DNA of 64,000 nucleotides from contig JANAVB010016199.1 in assembly GCA_029216955.1 (NCBI GenBank), forward strand, positions 13,145,989 through 13,209,988, written 5' to 3'. Positions within the stretch are counted from its first letter, which is position 1; each line of letters begins with the position of its first letter. This DNA is from Iris pallida. Its lineage: Eukaryota; Streptophyta; Magnoliopsida; Asparagales; Iridaceae. The position numbers and the translations under genes were made by a program. This document shows positions 33,104 to 45,573 of the stretch, in pieces. The notes beneath the pieces were generated by a model, which saw only the letters and a list, made by a program, of their open reading frames with translations, had not been told where the DNA came from and searched no databases.

Positions 33104-34650
33104 AAGGAAATCTTAGAAAGTACAGAATGATCAATATTTATATCATTTACAAATTGACTACTACACTTTGGATTGATCATTAATAGACCGTCATCCGTCT
33201 TCTGCGTAGACTTGCCAAGGTTGATGATCAGTGGTTCTGGCTCATTCGTACGAGAAGTACGTCCCTTGACCTTGATCATGAGAGGTTGAACTTGGCTCTT
33301 GACTGAAATCTTCACAGATTCCTCAGATGAAGCTCGAGTTCTTCCTTTAACCTTGATCATCAGAGGTTGATCATTGACAGGTTGGGGTTGGATTCGGCCT
33401 TTGACTTTAATCTTCAAAGGTTGCTCTTTCGAAAGATTTTCATTGACAGATTGATCTTCGACATGTGATCGATCTTCGGCCATATCCGATATCTCCTTCA
33501 CATGCTCCTGTTTGTAGAGTATTGAATCAGAGAAATAAGCTTCAACACATTTAAAAGGATTGATATCTGTAAACTCAGTCTTCACAATCCCTTGAGAATC
33601 CACGTACTTGAAGCATTGGTGGAGAGTTGAAGGCACAATGTTATGCTTATGTATCCACGGTCTTCCAAGAAGGATGTTGTAAGATACATCGGAGTTAATA
33701 ACATAAAAAGTTGCCATAGTTCGAAGATCACCTATCTGAATCTTCAGACGAATCTTCCCCAATGGTTTACTCTTTCCAGAGTTGAAACCAACTATTGTGG
33801 TACTAGTGTAAGTCAATTCACTAGTAGGGATCCTCAAGGGTCGTAGCATACTCTGAAGAATAATGGTAATAGAAGACCCAGGATCAATATAAATTCTGTC
33901 AATTTCAGTAGATTCAATATACCCTGTATAGCACAGAGGCCTGTCATACTTATTATGCTTCAACAGCATATCTTCTTGTGTGAAGGTAATGTTAGGAATT
34001 TCTTTCATCACACTATGACATTGTGGACACGATACTGGTATATTGTCAGGACTCTTGAGTTGAGCTAAGCATGAATCAGCTTGTATCAAAGCTTCACTCA
34101 AAGTTTCTCGGCTTTCCTTAGAAAGACGAAGCAGCTCAAAGATCGAAAGTCTAGCCGGAGTATTAGCTAATTGAGCTAGAATATCGAACTTGTAGGGTTT
34201 TATCATTACTCCTTGATTTAAAGCAGATTTCAATGGGACGTCAAAGCGTACCGCTTTCTGTTTCCCTTTTTCAACCACAGTTGGTTTAGAAGGTCTTGCT
34301 TCAGCAGGAACAGGAGATGGTTGAGCTGGTAGTGTTTCAGCAACGTCCTCCGTTTCTTTCGAAGTTCCCTTAAAATCTTTGTGGTACTCTTTTCCAGATC
34401 TCGTACCCGCAAAGGTTTCTTCTTCAGAATCAGGAGAATGAAGTACCATATTACAGGTTTTGTTCTTCTTTCCCTTAGTCTTCTTCTTGCGAAGATTTTT
34501 ATGAGGGACCTCAAAACCCAATCCAACAGTAAATTTTTGACTTGGAATTTGTAAAGGAAGTCGCATTCCTTTATCATAGTTCAAGCCTTCCGCCTTCTGA
34601 AAGTCATAGCCTATTTTTTTCATAAGATGGACTGATTGTTGACTGTACAT
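33104..34650 (-). pseudogene. aspartic protease region of the Tat element
   Basis: The retroviral-type protease that matures gag-pol. The active-site word is IDPGSSITIIL (about 33880), a variant of the common D-S/G-G-S-S form, followed by the flap region and YNILLGRPWIHKHNIVPSTLHQ, which is typical of plant gypsy proteases. The N-terminal part is basic (RKKKTKGKKNK), and the C-terminal part holds four or five repeats of LMIKVKGRT / PLKIKVKGRI. The frame differs from both neighbours. Confidence 0.85.
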
Positions 34651-35756
34651 GTGAATGGATAGCGAACTTTCAATAGATGGTTTAACAGAGGAAAAAAAAC
34701 AGAAACCTCTGCAACCACAGCAGAATGAGGCATAGAAACCACTATAGCCACAGGAGAAGGAGGAATAAAAATCTTTGTAGCCACAGGAGAAGGAGGAATA
34801 CTCGGGACAGAAGGAAAAATCCCTGTAGGAGCTTTCTCATAAGCAGCAAAGACTTGTTGTGCCCTGTATAAGGGGACACTACTCATTGCTAACCATTGCT
34901 GATGAGTAAGTTTGAGTTTAGTAGGAGGATCTAAACTTGGAGGGCATATATTCAAACCCCTCAGCCTATCCTCTAAAGGAATGCCATCCCAAAGATGATC
35001 CAAATCATCATGATCTGGAGTAACAACATGAAAAATCATATTGCAGATTTTGATTTTCCTACCTTTCTTGGATTTTGAAGTTTTACCTTCATTCTCCATT
35101 TTAGGTACTAAATCAGGATGTACCCACATGATTTTACCATTTTTTAATGTGAGAGGCAATAAACCTTTACTTTGCTCTCTAGCAGGCGGGAGATATACAA
35201 TTTTTATTGTCGCCTTAGGAATTGGGACAATTCCATCTGAAACTTGCTGTGGAGGAAAAATTCCAAATTGAAGAGAAATTATATTAGTTGTGACCGTATG
35301 CTCATCATTGGTTAAAGCGATGGCATTAGCATTTATCAACTCTTGGATTTTCTTCTTTAAGACATAGCAAGCCTTGGTAGGATGATTTATGTACATATGA
35401 TATATACAATATTTGGGATTGTCAGTCAGATTCACCTCATTAGGCCTTTTTGGCTCGAGAATCTGGAGTTTGCCACTTTTTACAAGACATTAGAATATCC
35501 CTGGGATATCACTGTCATCAAAAGAGTATTCTTCTTTTGGTTTAGAAGACTCCGGATTATTCGGCATTGTTTTGGGTTTTGAAAGATTAACCACTATGGT
35601 TTCCTTCCCCTTTCCATTTCGATTGCCGGAATTATTGCCTGAAGAACCTTTCTTTTCTTTGTCCTCGGAGGCAAAGATCATCCTGTGTTCACGAGCCAAC
35701 CTACCATTGGTCTCGGCTGAAACTATTGCTATAATGAACGAGGCCCAATCTGTGAA
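34620..35756 (-). pseudogene. gag C-terminal region with zinc-knuckle-like motif
   Basis: The frame of the gag core continues after a TAA at 35757. A basic Asn/Gly/Lys-rich stretch (KKGSSGNNSGNRNGKGK) is followed by a second stop at 35490 and then by YCIYHMYINHPTKACYVLKKKI, the C-x2-H...C pattern of plant gypsy gag proteins. The rest is Pro-rich. The frame ends at 34620 and overlaps the protease frame by about 30 bases, so a shift is needed to join them. Confidence 0.82.
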
Positions 35757-36308
35757 TTAAGAGCCCGTAAAAACAGCAATGGATGGTCGCAGATTCATTT
35801 TGTACGTATCAATCAATGCTGAATCTGGCATACCAGGAGGCATTTTCAAAATTGCCTGTCGGAAACGTTCAAAGAACGTTCGGGTATCTTCTTTCTCCTT
35901 TTGTTTGATTTCTATTAAGGAGGACATATTCATGTCCATGCCTCCTTCATAGAAGCGGGAGAGAAACATTGCTTTAAACTCGTCAAAAGACGATATGCAA
36001 TTATTGGGTAGACTGCGATACCAGTCATAAGCTGAACCCGTCAAACATCCAATAAAAACTCGGGTGAGAAGAGCATCATTCTTCTGCAAATGTACAGTGA
36101 TAATATCAAAATAATTGATATATTGACTGGTGGAAGCCTTTCCATCAAATAACACCATGGATTGTGGCTTAAATTTTGGAGGAAAGGGTACATCATTCCA
36201 ATGAGGAGGATAAGGTTGCTTAATCCCTAACCTCTGGAGTTGATCTTTGTGCTACAGAACTTCAAACTGTGCTTTTAGCTCACGCAATGCTTGAATAGCT
36301 TCACTAGT
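35757..36308 (-). pseudogene. gag capsid core (Retrotrans_gag domain)
   Basis: Capsid-like structural protein. The segment FIGCLTGSAYDWYRSLPNNCISSFDEFKAMFLSRFYEG, here cited by its ends FIGCLTGSAYDWY and FLSRFYEG (about 35945-36060), is the conserved core of the plant gag family. It is followed by RTFFERFRQAI. Upstream in the same frame are stops at 36309 and about 36254. The core itself is free of stops. Confidence 0.88.
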
Positions 36309-37442
36309 TTAAAGAAGCACATTTGATTGAATAGTTGTTGGATGTAGCATGACCCCCACCGGAGGTGGTACATCTTCTGGAATGAGAGGATCTGGAACTG
36401 CAGAATTTTGATTGATAACAGGCTCTTGAGTAAGATTATTCAAAGGTGTATCAACCCCTTGACTATCTTGAGTTTGTGCTGCTACCTGAACCGGTGTTAT
36501 CACTGCAGGCTGAATAGTTTGCTGAGTCATTATTATTTGATGCATACTTTGCATCATAGCAAGCATGTCCTTCAGTGATTGTTCAACTGTAGAAAGACGT
36601 TGCTCTGTATTAGCAGTTGACATCTCCGATTCATCTCCGATAGCATAGGATTCAACCTTCCTTGAACATACAGAGGGATTGGTATAGAGGTATGAATCAA
36701 CGCTACCAGTTTCGGACTCCAAAGACTGGGTACCTCCAGCTTATGAATCTGAAGATTGCAACTGTCTTTAACTTCTTGACCGGGTATGCTGATATACCCC
36801 TTAAAAACTATCAAGAAGTTGGTTGAACTGTTGTTGACTAGGAGTCTGGGATGAATTGCGTCTTGGATGTCGTCCCCTGTTGGTATGAGATGCCATATTG
36901 ACTGATACATATGACAACTCATATTCTTGGTCATCAACTTGTTGCTGAGGCACATTATAGCTTAATCGGTCAAAAACTGACCGTTTAGAAGCCGAACAAC
37001 AAAATTTGATTACAATCTGGTGACACTCACAATAGTAATTTTCTTGGGGGAGTGTCACAGGAGATTTTTTGTTTTTATGTTTTTGTACGAGTAACTCGCG
37101 TAAATCAGAAGGAGTAGTGGGAGTAGTCTTCTTTATTATATTTGGCACAGAGAAACGTTTAGTCCCTTGTATATAAAGAAGATTACTGGCTGCATTAGCA
37201 GAACCAAATTGTACATTTTTACGTGCTTGGAGTTACGTGCGTAAATCTTACAATTTTTGTGCACAAAGGACTCCATCAGCATTACGCGTAATTTGAAGGT
37301 TTGGGACCTTGCGTAAAGCAGTATAAAAAGGCTATTGGTAGAAAACTGAAGCTTTACCAACAATAGGATTTTTGTTTTTACGCTGTATGCATGCAGGCAA
37401 ATTCACTTTAGATGTAAAGGCATCATTGTGAACTTCATCTAC

Positions 37443-37760
37443 GCTGTCTCCGACAGAAGATTTACCTTTATGCGTAGAGCACAAAACATGAGTATCTGCT
37501 GCACCACAGACGAGAGATTTTCCTTTACGCGTGGAACGTAAAGCTTGGAAGTCTACCACGTCACAGACGGGAGACTTATTTTTACGCGCAGAGCGTAAAG
37601 CTTGGGAGTCTACCACGTCACAGACGGGAGACTGATTTTTACGCGCAGAGCGTAAACATTAATTTTTACGCGCAGAGCGTAAAACTTGGGAGTCTACCAC
37701 GTCACCGATAGGAGACTAATTTTTACGCCTGGGGCGCATCACTGAAGTAGAGACTGCCTC
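37443..37760 (-). repeat. 54-57 bp tandem repeat in gag with inverted heptamers
   Basis: Units contain TTTACGC-GCAGA-GCGTAAA (37581-37599, 37638-37656 and 37665-37683), then CTTGG(G/A)AGTCTACCACGTCAC and AGACGGGAGAC. The first part is a perfect inverted pair of the GCGTAAA heptamer separated by five bases. One unit (37638-37664) is truncated to the heptamer pair alone. Confidence 0.88.
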
Positions 37761-38029
37761 GTCACAGACGGGAGCCTCTACAACAGGAGTGGGAATGATT
37801 CCTTTGCCTTCAGAGACAGCAGGGAGATCCGAGGATGCTTTGGATTTAGGAATCCAAACTTTTCATGCCTTCTGCGATTTTTGAACATTGGAGCAGCGAG
37901 TACTACCCCCAGTTCGAAGCTTTTCTTTGCAAACAGTCTGGTCGAAGTGAACAACCAGAGTCTTCTTTGTCGATCTGACCGACACATCATCATATTGAGC
38001 AATTGCCTTCTCGTCAGAGGAGAAGGTCG

Positions 38030-38047
38030 TCCCCAGCAGAGTCGCCA
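38030..38047 (-). other. primer-binding site, tRNA-Arg type, overlapping gag ATG
   Basis: On the minus strand TGGCGACTCTGCTGGGGA begins three bases after the LTR end (…GTGAAACA). Its complement ends in CCA and matches, apart from one base, the 3' acceptor and T-arm sequence I recall for a plant tRNA-Arg (CCCCAGCGGAGTCG-CCA). The gag ATG at 38048-38046 uses the A just outside and the TG of the primer site. Confidence 0.8.
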
Positions 38048-38050
38048 TTT

Positions 38051-39193
38051 TGTTTCACTTAACAAAATGCCTAAAATTGGTTTTTGAAAAAAAACTTGAA
38101 AAAGTACAAATGTACAAAATGTTTCTGGGAAGTATTGCAATGGAAGTCTGATCTGAGAGCGATCACTTTGTTCCTTGGACCATACGATGATGATGAATAG
38201 AACTGCTTGAAGAAGACGAACAATCGGAAGAACTAAGTCACCAGAAAGGTATCGAGCAACGGTACTGATGGCACAGTCGAATGCTTTCCTGCTTTGCTTC
38301 ACCCTGTTCTTGAGAAAAAGTTGAAGAAATGCTTCTGGGAATATCACTATGAAAGTATGAGTCTTCTCAGAATCTCCTCTCCTATGTATCTCTTGATCTC
38401 TTGATCGCTTGATGATGTATGTGTTGAAAAATAAGTCTATTTATAGACTAGACCCTCTGTGCGTAAAAAGCAACATAATCGGGTCTCTACGCAAGTAATT
38501 GTCACCCACGATGAGAATCATCCTCTACACGTGATGACACGTGTCCCATGTAGAGTTTTAATCTCTACGCATGGTGACACGTGTCCCACTACTTCAATAA
38601 AATAGGAAGTGCACGTACACACGTTCCTCGATAAATGTGGCATGAAAGCCACGTATGCAGACCACGTTCTCATTAGCCAGAAAAGATCGGGCGTAAAAAT
38701 GACCCAAAATATACTTCCTGCGTAAACTAGCAGACCGGGCGTAAAATAGCCCAAAATAAACTTTCCGCATAAAGTAGCTGAAAATAGCCTTGAGCGTAAA
38801 ATTAGCTCAAATAAACTTTACGCGCACAACAGCCTTGAGCGTAAAAAGCTCGAATAGCTTTCGTGCGTAAAAGAAGCAATCTCATGAGCGTAAAGTAGCC
38901 CATCTGCACATTAAACGACAAGTGTTGGGTTTGGTGTAAATTAAATCTTCTCGACTTCTGTATTGTCCGCTGTCAGAAAATCATTATGTTAGAATAGTAT
39001 CACGCGCATTAAATGCATGATCTGACAGCCTGTCCTTCGCGTAAAAGCTTTAAGGATGGATCTCGCGTAAAGCAGCTCGCATAGAGTTTTACTCTGTTTG
39101 TCTTGCGTAAAGTCTGAGTTTAACTCTGTTTGACTTGCGTAAAGCTCTCAACTTCTTTGACTCAGTTTATGAAGTACTTTTTACGCTCCTACA
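38051..39193 (-). repeat. 5' LTR of the Tat element, complete
   Basis: On the minus strand it starts TGTAGGAGCG (39193) and ends GTGAAACA (38051), 1143 bp. The U3 part (39193 to about 38575) matches the 3' remnant at 22671-23290. The TATA box is at 38438-38445. About ten GCGTAAA heptamers lie in U3. The base order of LTR, three-base spacer and primer site fits a canonical 5' end. Confidence 0.9.
38438..38445 (-). promoter_or_regulatory. TATA box of the 5' LTR
   Basis: TATAAATA on the minus strand within CTATAAATAGAC, with transcription expected about 30 bases further left. The antisense gene uses the near-identical CTATAAATAGAG, so the two opposed transcription units have similar core promoters. 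Confidence 0.75.
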
Positions 39194-39404
39194 AACCTAT
39201 CCAATTTATTGCGAGATTTTGATCTAATCTTGGTCCAAAAAATAATTCAATGACTATAATTTCAGAGGACATGCACTCGATCCCTCTGTGTGTTGTATGT
39301 GTGTGCGCGCACACACGCATACCTAACTCAAGTGACCCTAGTGGTCAATAAGGAGAGGTATAAGGCTGAGGGGCAGTTGGGTGGCGGACGATCTCAGGAC
39401 CGAG

Positions 39405-39408
<4 letters not shown>
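39194..39408. other. right flank of Tat element
   Basis: No gene is seen. The five bases after the LTR are AACCT; the matching left copy cannot be tested because the 3' LTR is truncated. Confidence 0.5.

Positions 39409-39448
<40 letters not shown>
39409..39448. repeat. (TG)n microsatellite
   Basis: About twenty uninterrupted TG units abut the first foldback element. Confidence 0.95.
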
Positions 39449-39451
<3 letters not shown>

Positions 39452-39639
39452 GATCCACATCCACTCACTTTTGCATCCCTTAAGCATCCCCTCTTTCACA
39501 TCCATTGGATCTTGTTTAAGTCATCTAATCTTAACCATTGAAAAATCAACGGTTAAGATTATATGATTTAAAACAAGATCCAATGGTTGTTATCATAGGG
39601 ATGCTTGGGAGATGCAAAAGTGAGGGGATGTTGATCCCT

Positions 39640-39642
<3 letters not shown>
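39449..39642. mobile_element. foldback element 1
   Basis: The left end AGGGATCCACATCC...TTTTGCATCCC is complementary to the right end GGGATGCTTGG...GAGGGGATGTTGATCCCTCC. The middle (TTGGATCTTGTTTAAGTCAT ... AAAACAAGATCCAATGG) also pairs, so the whole 194 bp can fold into one hairpin with a small loop near CATTGAAAAATCAACGG. It has no coding capacity. Its family is unknown to me. Confidence 0.75.

Positions 39643-39698
<56 letters not shown>
39643..39698. repeat. (TA)n microsatellite between foldbacks
   Basis: About 28 uninterrupted TA units separate the two foldback elements. Confidence 0.95.
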
Positions 39699-39701
<3 letters not shown>

Positions 39702-39710
39702 GCTGCCTTT

Positions 39711-39906
39711 GACGGGGATCCACATCCCCAATTTTTTGTATCCCCAAGCATCCCCATGTTATCAACCGTTGGATCTTTTTTAAGTCATCTAATCTTAACC
39801 ATTGATTTGAATGGTTCAATTCAACAGTAAAGATTAGATGAATTAAACAAGATCCAACGGTTGATAACATGGGGATACAAAAAGTAAGGAGATACAGATC
39901 CCTCCT
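39711..39906. mobile_element. foldback element 2
   Basis: It is closely related to element 1: it shares GGGGATCCACATCCCC, CCGTTGGATCTT, TAAGTCATCTAATCTTAACC and ATCCCTCC and folds on itself the same way, with a larger loop around GATTTGAATGGTTCAATTC. It is followed by CTCTCTCTCACT and a (CA)n tract. Confidence 0.75.
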
Positions 39907-39914
39907 CTCTCTCA

Positions 39915-39916
<2 letters not shown>

Positions 39917-39964
<48 letters not shown>
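39917..39964. repeat. (CA)n microsatellite
   Basis: About 24 CA units. As the complement of the (TG)n tract at 39409, it makes the outer parts of the 39409-39964 block an inverted pair. Confidence 0.95.
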
Positions 39965-39971
<7 letters not shown>

Positions 39972-42051
39972 TGAAAAGATGGATAATTGTATTGAATTAA
40001 AAAATAGATGCTAGGACTTAAAGAATTCTAATACCCTACAACGCACAAACACCTCTAGTACACTCAATCCAATATTTTGAATTGCATCATACTTATAAGT
40101 TGTCTCTTAGTACTCTGAGTAGTAATTGGATACTAATGGATTTTTTCTCAATCTTTCATTGTGCTCAAACCCCGGGCGAACGATCCTCCGCCTACTGCAT
40201 TAGGCGAAGCCATTTGTCATTGTCTTTGGTTAGTTGAACCTCACTAAACGAGCACTCCTCAAAATTACCACAAAGCCCCCAACACAACATATATGAACAC
40301 CCACATTTGGATTTAGATTGAGGACCAACCTTAATTTAAATGGAGCTCACCTTGTAAATCCAGTCGCTCTCCATAGCCAAGACATCTTAAAACCCTAGGT
40401 GACTGACTGTCGGCACAGTCTGAACTCTATCTCTTGGAGATAGGGGGACCCTCACAGTTATCCAGAGCGTTTGAAGATGCTAGTCCCTATGTACCTAAGT
40501 TAGGCAAATGGACCGACTGAATAGAATCAATAAGCATATCATCTCAGGTATAGGCACAATCTGGACTATCATTACCATCAAGGTTACCATAGTCGACAAA
40601 GCAAGATGGCATGGCCGTAGGCAAATGAACCGGGTGAACAACCTGTCACCCTCTTTCACGATATACGACTGAACAAACAGATAATCATGATTGGGGAATT
40701 ATCCAAAGTGAAAGGAGCTCAATTGCTAAAAGAATATCCATCGGACGCTCAAAGAGTTTTGTTGAAATATCCAATTTCAGAGTTCTGATAGAATTTTCCT
40801 TCCAAATAATCAAGTCAACGCTTGAAGAGGGCGATAATGATACTAAGGCAACACGAAATCAACACACGAAGAGGAATACAGGAAAATCAAACAAGGCGAT
40901 CATTGGTAGTGAGAGTACAAAACCTAACATAAAAAATGAGTAACCCAAGGATGGAGACAAGACAATGTCTTATTTGATAAAGTGATCAACATGGCCAACT
41001 ACATGACCACGTCTCTCAAAATAAGAAATAAAGGCAGATAACAACGAATAAGACATGGTCAAGCAAGATGAATCCAGGTAGAGATAAAGACCAGTTTATA
41101 AGTTTAAGGGTGTGAAGGGCAAGTGTTAACAAGCTAGAATTCTAAAGAATTGTGGACTAAGATCAATAATCATGTGATACCCACCAATATCTTAAAATGA
41201 GACCTTCATGGGCCACCAAAAAACTTTATCATACCCTAGTACTAGAATACAGGGACGAATATGGTCAGTTATATTGCATAAGGTACTAAAATGTTATACG
41301 GTGATCGCAGCTGTCAATTATGTTGGGTATCCTAGCATGCAATCAGTCTACGACCTTAAATTCGATCTCATATCCATAAGAAATAACAATAAAATAACAG
41401 TACAAATGATATCCATATGGAAACCAGGAAATACTCATGATAATCAATAATTTACAGTACGAGATAATAACGTTAACGAGAATACCATCCCACAGTTCCT
41501 AGCATGGTTTGGAACTGAAGCACGTCCTCCAAGTCAAGTCTAGAACATCCATAGGATCAGTCACAAGAATTCTGGGAACAATCCACGTTGGTCAGGCCAA
41601 CCGCAGCAAGTACCAGAAAGGAAGGCTCAAGGACGGGTGAATAAAACCAACAGAATAAAATATATGACATAAAAACATATAGAGTTAATAGTAAATATGG
41701 GAGAGGATTATGCGGTACCAACACATGATTACGGAATATAAGACAATAATCCAACAACTAATATAGGTAAGAAGCCAACAATCATTATAGTCATCCTAAC
41801 ATCCACTAATACTTGCATCGCCAACTATAATTTGTAGTCTGTCATTGGAACAGTAATCCACCGCTACACCAAACAAGGATAATGAAATGGATTACTGCAC
41901 TGGGCAGCGTCACATACCAGTCAACTTAGCAACTAGCAAGACATACAATTTATGTGAATAAACGACCGTTCAAATGCATACGGCTCACTATATATATGAA
42001 GGATAATGAAATGGATTACCCTATGCATACCTAACATATACCACAACCTTT
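39965..42051. other. no gene recognised; probably old repeat DNA
   Basis: About 2.1 kb with only short open frames. The phrase GGATAATGAAATGGATTAC occurs at 41877 and 42001. I could not assign the rest to any family. Confidence 0.5.
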
Positions 42052-42469
<418 letters not shown>

Positions 42470-42744
42470 TTTCTTACCCAGTCACCCATATACATTACCT
42501 ATATACCCAATTACCTATCCTATATCACATAGGTATTACCCATTACCTATATGTCATACCTTACTTTAGACATTGCCTTTACACTACACATAGGTGCATA
42601 AGCCATATACCTATTACTCTAATCTATTCCTTATACCATGCATTACCTATAAACTAACCCTTCTATCTACCTATCTCTCTTGCCTACACATATCCTTACA
42701 CAAACACATATAAGCTAGGACGCACCCTCTCCCACACAGGAAAA

Positions 42745-43260
42745 TCATGCTGCTACAGCCTATAAGCTGTTGGAACTACATGCTGCTACCAACATCGACT
42801 AACTGCTGCTATTGCTCTTCTTTGATACCCCTGTTGCTGCAGTAACTTACTGCTACTGCTACTCTTTAGCAGCAATGAACTGCTGCCTCCTAGGTGCTAT
42901 TCTCCTTCACATTGCTGCTGCCTAACACTTGTGCAAGCAGCTACCAAACTACTGCAACCAAACTCCTCTACTCTACTGCATATTTACACCCTTCTTCCTG
43001 ATGCTGTAGCACCAGATGGCTGCTACTGCTCTCTGCTATCAAGCATGGCAGTACACCAACACACCTCTAGACTACTGCTACTACAGCTGCTAGTAGCAAG
43101 CAGTAGTTAACTACTACCCCCTTCACAATTGCTGTGCAGGAAATAGGCAGCTGTTACCCTATGTAGGCTTCTACATGCTGCCCCTGCAGTAGCTTAACTG
43201 CCACTGCTAGCTTTACTCTTTCGCACACTCTAAAAGCTACTGTCCCCATGCTTGCTACTG
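42745..43260. repeat. cryptic CTG/CTA trinucleotide-rich region
   Basis: TGCTGCT, TGCTACTGC, CAGTAGC and GCAGCAA words recur irregularly over about 500 bp without a strict period. No open frame with a protein-like composition is sustained. It may be the transcribed part of an old LTR, which would fit the sequence resuming at 50339. Confidence 0.6.
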
Positions 43261-43316
43261 CTAACAACATATATTCCCCCTTCACTCTACCTATGTACAC
43301 ACACACAAACACACAC

Positions 43317-43525
<209 letters not shown>

Positions 43526-44317
43526 CAATCAATCAATCATACGCACACACTCATCTACATGTGGTATCCACTCACATACCCATCTACACATACACACACA
43601 AGTCTACTACCTATGACACTCTCAACATACATACACATCTATGAAATTGACACTCACATGCATACACACATAGGAATTGTAACCCCCCTAAACTTTATAA
43701 TAGATTTATTTTTATTTTTATTTTACGATGAGTACGAATACGTATATACAAATTATTTAATTATTTTTATGGAAAAGTTTTATTAATAGATTTTTCATTA
43801 ATATATAAATAACTATTTTGTTTCGATATAATATAAGGTAAAAATTTTCTATATTGTTCGAGTATAAATATGTCGTCCCAAATTTGCAAACTTATTTTTA
43901 TTATTATAGAAATGCTTTTTGTTTGATATACAAGTATAGTACTAACTTCAAAATCAATATTTATGTAAATAACTTGTACTATTTGCGTGCAATGTATATG
44001 AAAATAAATTCATGTATATTTTGTAAAACTTTGGTTTTAGAAAAATTATTTGAAATTATTTTAAAGTATTTAAAATTAATTGGAATTATTTTTAATTTAT
44101 AAAAAATATTTTAAATTTATTTGCTGCAATCTAAATTGGGAGTAGATTTTATTAGACTAGATTTTAAATAGTTTAAAATTAAAAATGAGATTTATCTAGT
44201 TTTAAATTTGGATTAGATTTTATTGAAATGGTTTTAAATATATTTAAATTAATGTGAGATTTATCAAGTAAGATTTAAATTGTTCAAAATCGTTATCAAA
44301 TTAGGATTTCCCCACCC

Positions 44318-44325
44318 TATTTATA
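44318..44325 (+). promoter_or_regulatory. TATA-like box of the 5' LTR
   Basis: CCTATTTATAGGGGAG stands about 640 bases into the LTR, and the same box recurs at 48281-48288 in the other LTR. Conservation and position fit a U3 promoter. Confidence 0.6.
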
Positions 44326-45573
44326 GGGGAGCCTTTCCATTATTTTTTTCCATAAAATTTTCCATCACTATTGTGTGTGCACCGTGTCGGTGTCCATCCT
44401 CTTCGTGTCAGCCTGTGTTGGCCTCGGGTCCGACCCCGGGTGTCTTTCCACTATCGCAATTTCTCTCTTTTTTGTCCAAAATATCTAAAATTTGTCATAA
44501 AAATTAGCAAGTTGTAGCAACTTTGAAGAGCCATAACTCCCAACTCCGGACTCCGTTTCACCTCCATTTTTTGTTTGAACCATATTGAGTTTTGTTTCGA
44601 TAATCTACAATTTATTTTAGCAAATTCGGAATATATTTTTTATAAAATTATTTGAGTGCCAGTTGTCCAAAAATTTATGCGTCACACTATTTTTGAGATT
44701 TAGGGAGATCCCGAACTCGGTTTTGCGATCCCTTTGATGTTTCAGAAAGCTGACATGATAATCTATAACATGAATTTTTTTTAGAAATTAATTTTAAAGT
44801 TTAAATTTTATTTTGGGCTAATGTATATTTATATTATTTCTTGGTATTTAAAATAATCTTTTGACCTAAAAATATTATTGTAATATTTTCTACCTAATTA
44901 AATTATATTTTTTCCTAAAAATGATATTATTAGATATTTAAATTTTTCTAAAATTAATAAAAAAGGTATTTTCCAAATTAAAACTTATTTTCAAGTATGT
45001 ATTTTTTAAAATATTTTAGGATAATAAAATAGAGTTTTTAAGTATTATAAATATTTTTTTAAAATAGTATAAGTATCTATTTTTACTCAAATTCTCTTCG
45101 ATTATCATCACCGATCGTGAATAATAATAATCCCCATCTCTTGCAAATTTTGTATTTTCTTATGTCAACCATAGCTAATTGAACTATTTTGGACTCGATA
45201 GAACAGTCTGTCCCATCATCGAAGGCAATCTTGTGAAGTTTTAATACCGAAGTCAATTCTGTGGCATCATAGTTATCATACCACACCAGGCGCCACACCT
45301 GGCAAGTATATCTTGCCGACTTGTACAGTTTATTTCATGTATTTTTATGTTGCTATTTCTTTTCAGTCATACTTGATTGCATGTTGCTTATGTTCATGTC
45401 ATTATTATCTTTCTTTTTTTATGTGCATGTATCTTATTTCTTTTCCATGTGTCACTATTTATTTTTTGCGAATATATATTGTGATGGTATTTGCTAGTCC
45501 TTATTCTTCATTCCATTGAGTTGACTTGACCTATAGTCGATATCGATTGCTTGACATTGACCTACTCTAGGAC

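Larger units (their letters stand above)
36309..38048 (-). pseudogene. gag N-terminal region with repeated module
   Basis: A single reading frame (interrupted by several stops) runs from an ATG at 38048, which overlaps the primer-binding site, to the gag core. It opens MATLLGTTFSSDEKAIAQYD, then shows about five copies of a module of about 19 residues, SPVCDVVDSQALRSARKNK, between 37760 and 37440. Later parts are Gln/Ser-rich with a probable short coiled coil (about 36560-36640). Stops include those near 37863, 37332 and 36801. The module is encoded by DNA carrying inverted GCGTAAA heptamers. Confidence 0.72.
22671..39193 (-). mobile_element. Tat-lineage Ty3/gypsy retrotransposon with an antisense gene
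   Basis: Read on the minus strand the order is: 5' LTR, tRNA-Arg primer site, gag, protease, RT, RNase H, second RNase H, integrase, then a gene on the opposite strand, polypurine tract and 3' LTR remnant. RT before integrase marks Ty3/gypsy, and the extra RNase H is the mark of the Tat (Ogre/Retand) lineage. Additional, sometimes antisense, genes between pol and the 3' LTR are known in that lineage. All coding parts carry stops or frameshifts. The 3' LTR lacks R and U5, so no target-site duplication can be checked. Confidence 0.9.

Noticed and set aside
37778..38347. 189-codon minus-strand frame overlapping gag start and LTR
   Set aside because: It runs through the LTR edge and primer site in a different frame from gag and has no recognised motif.
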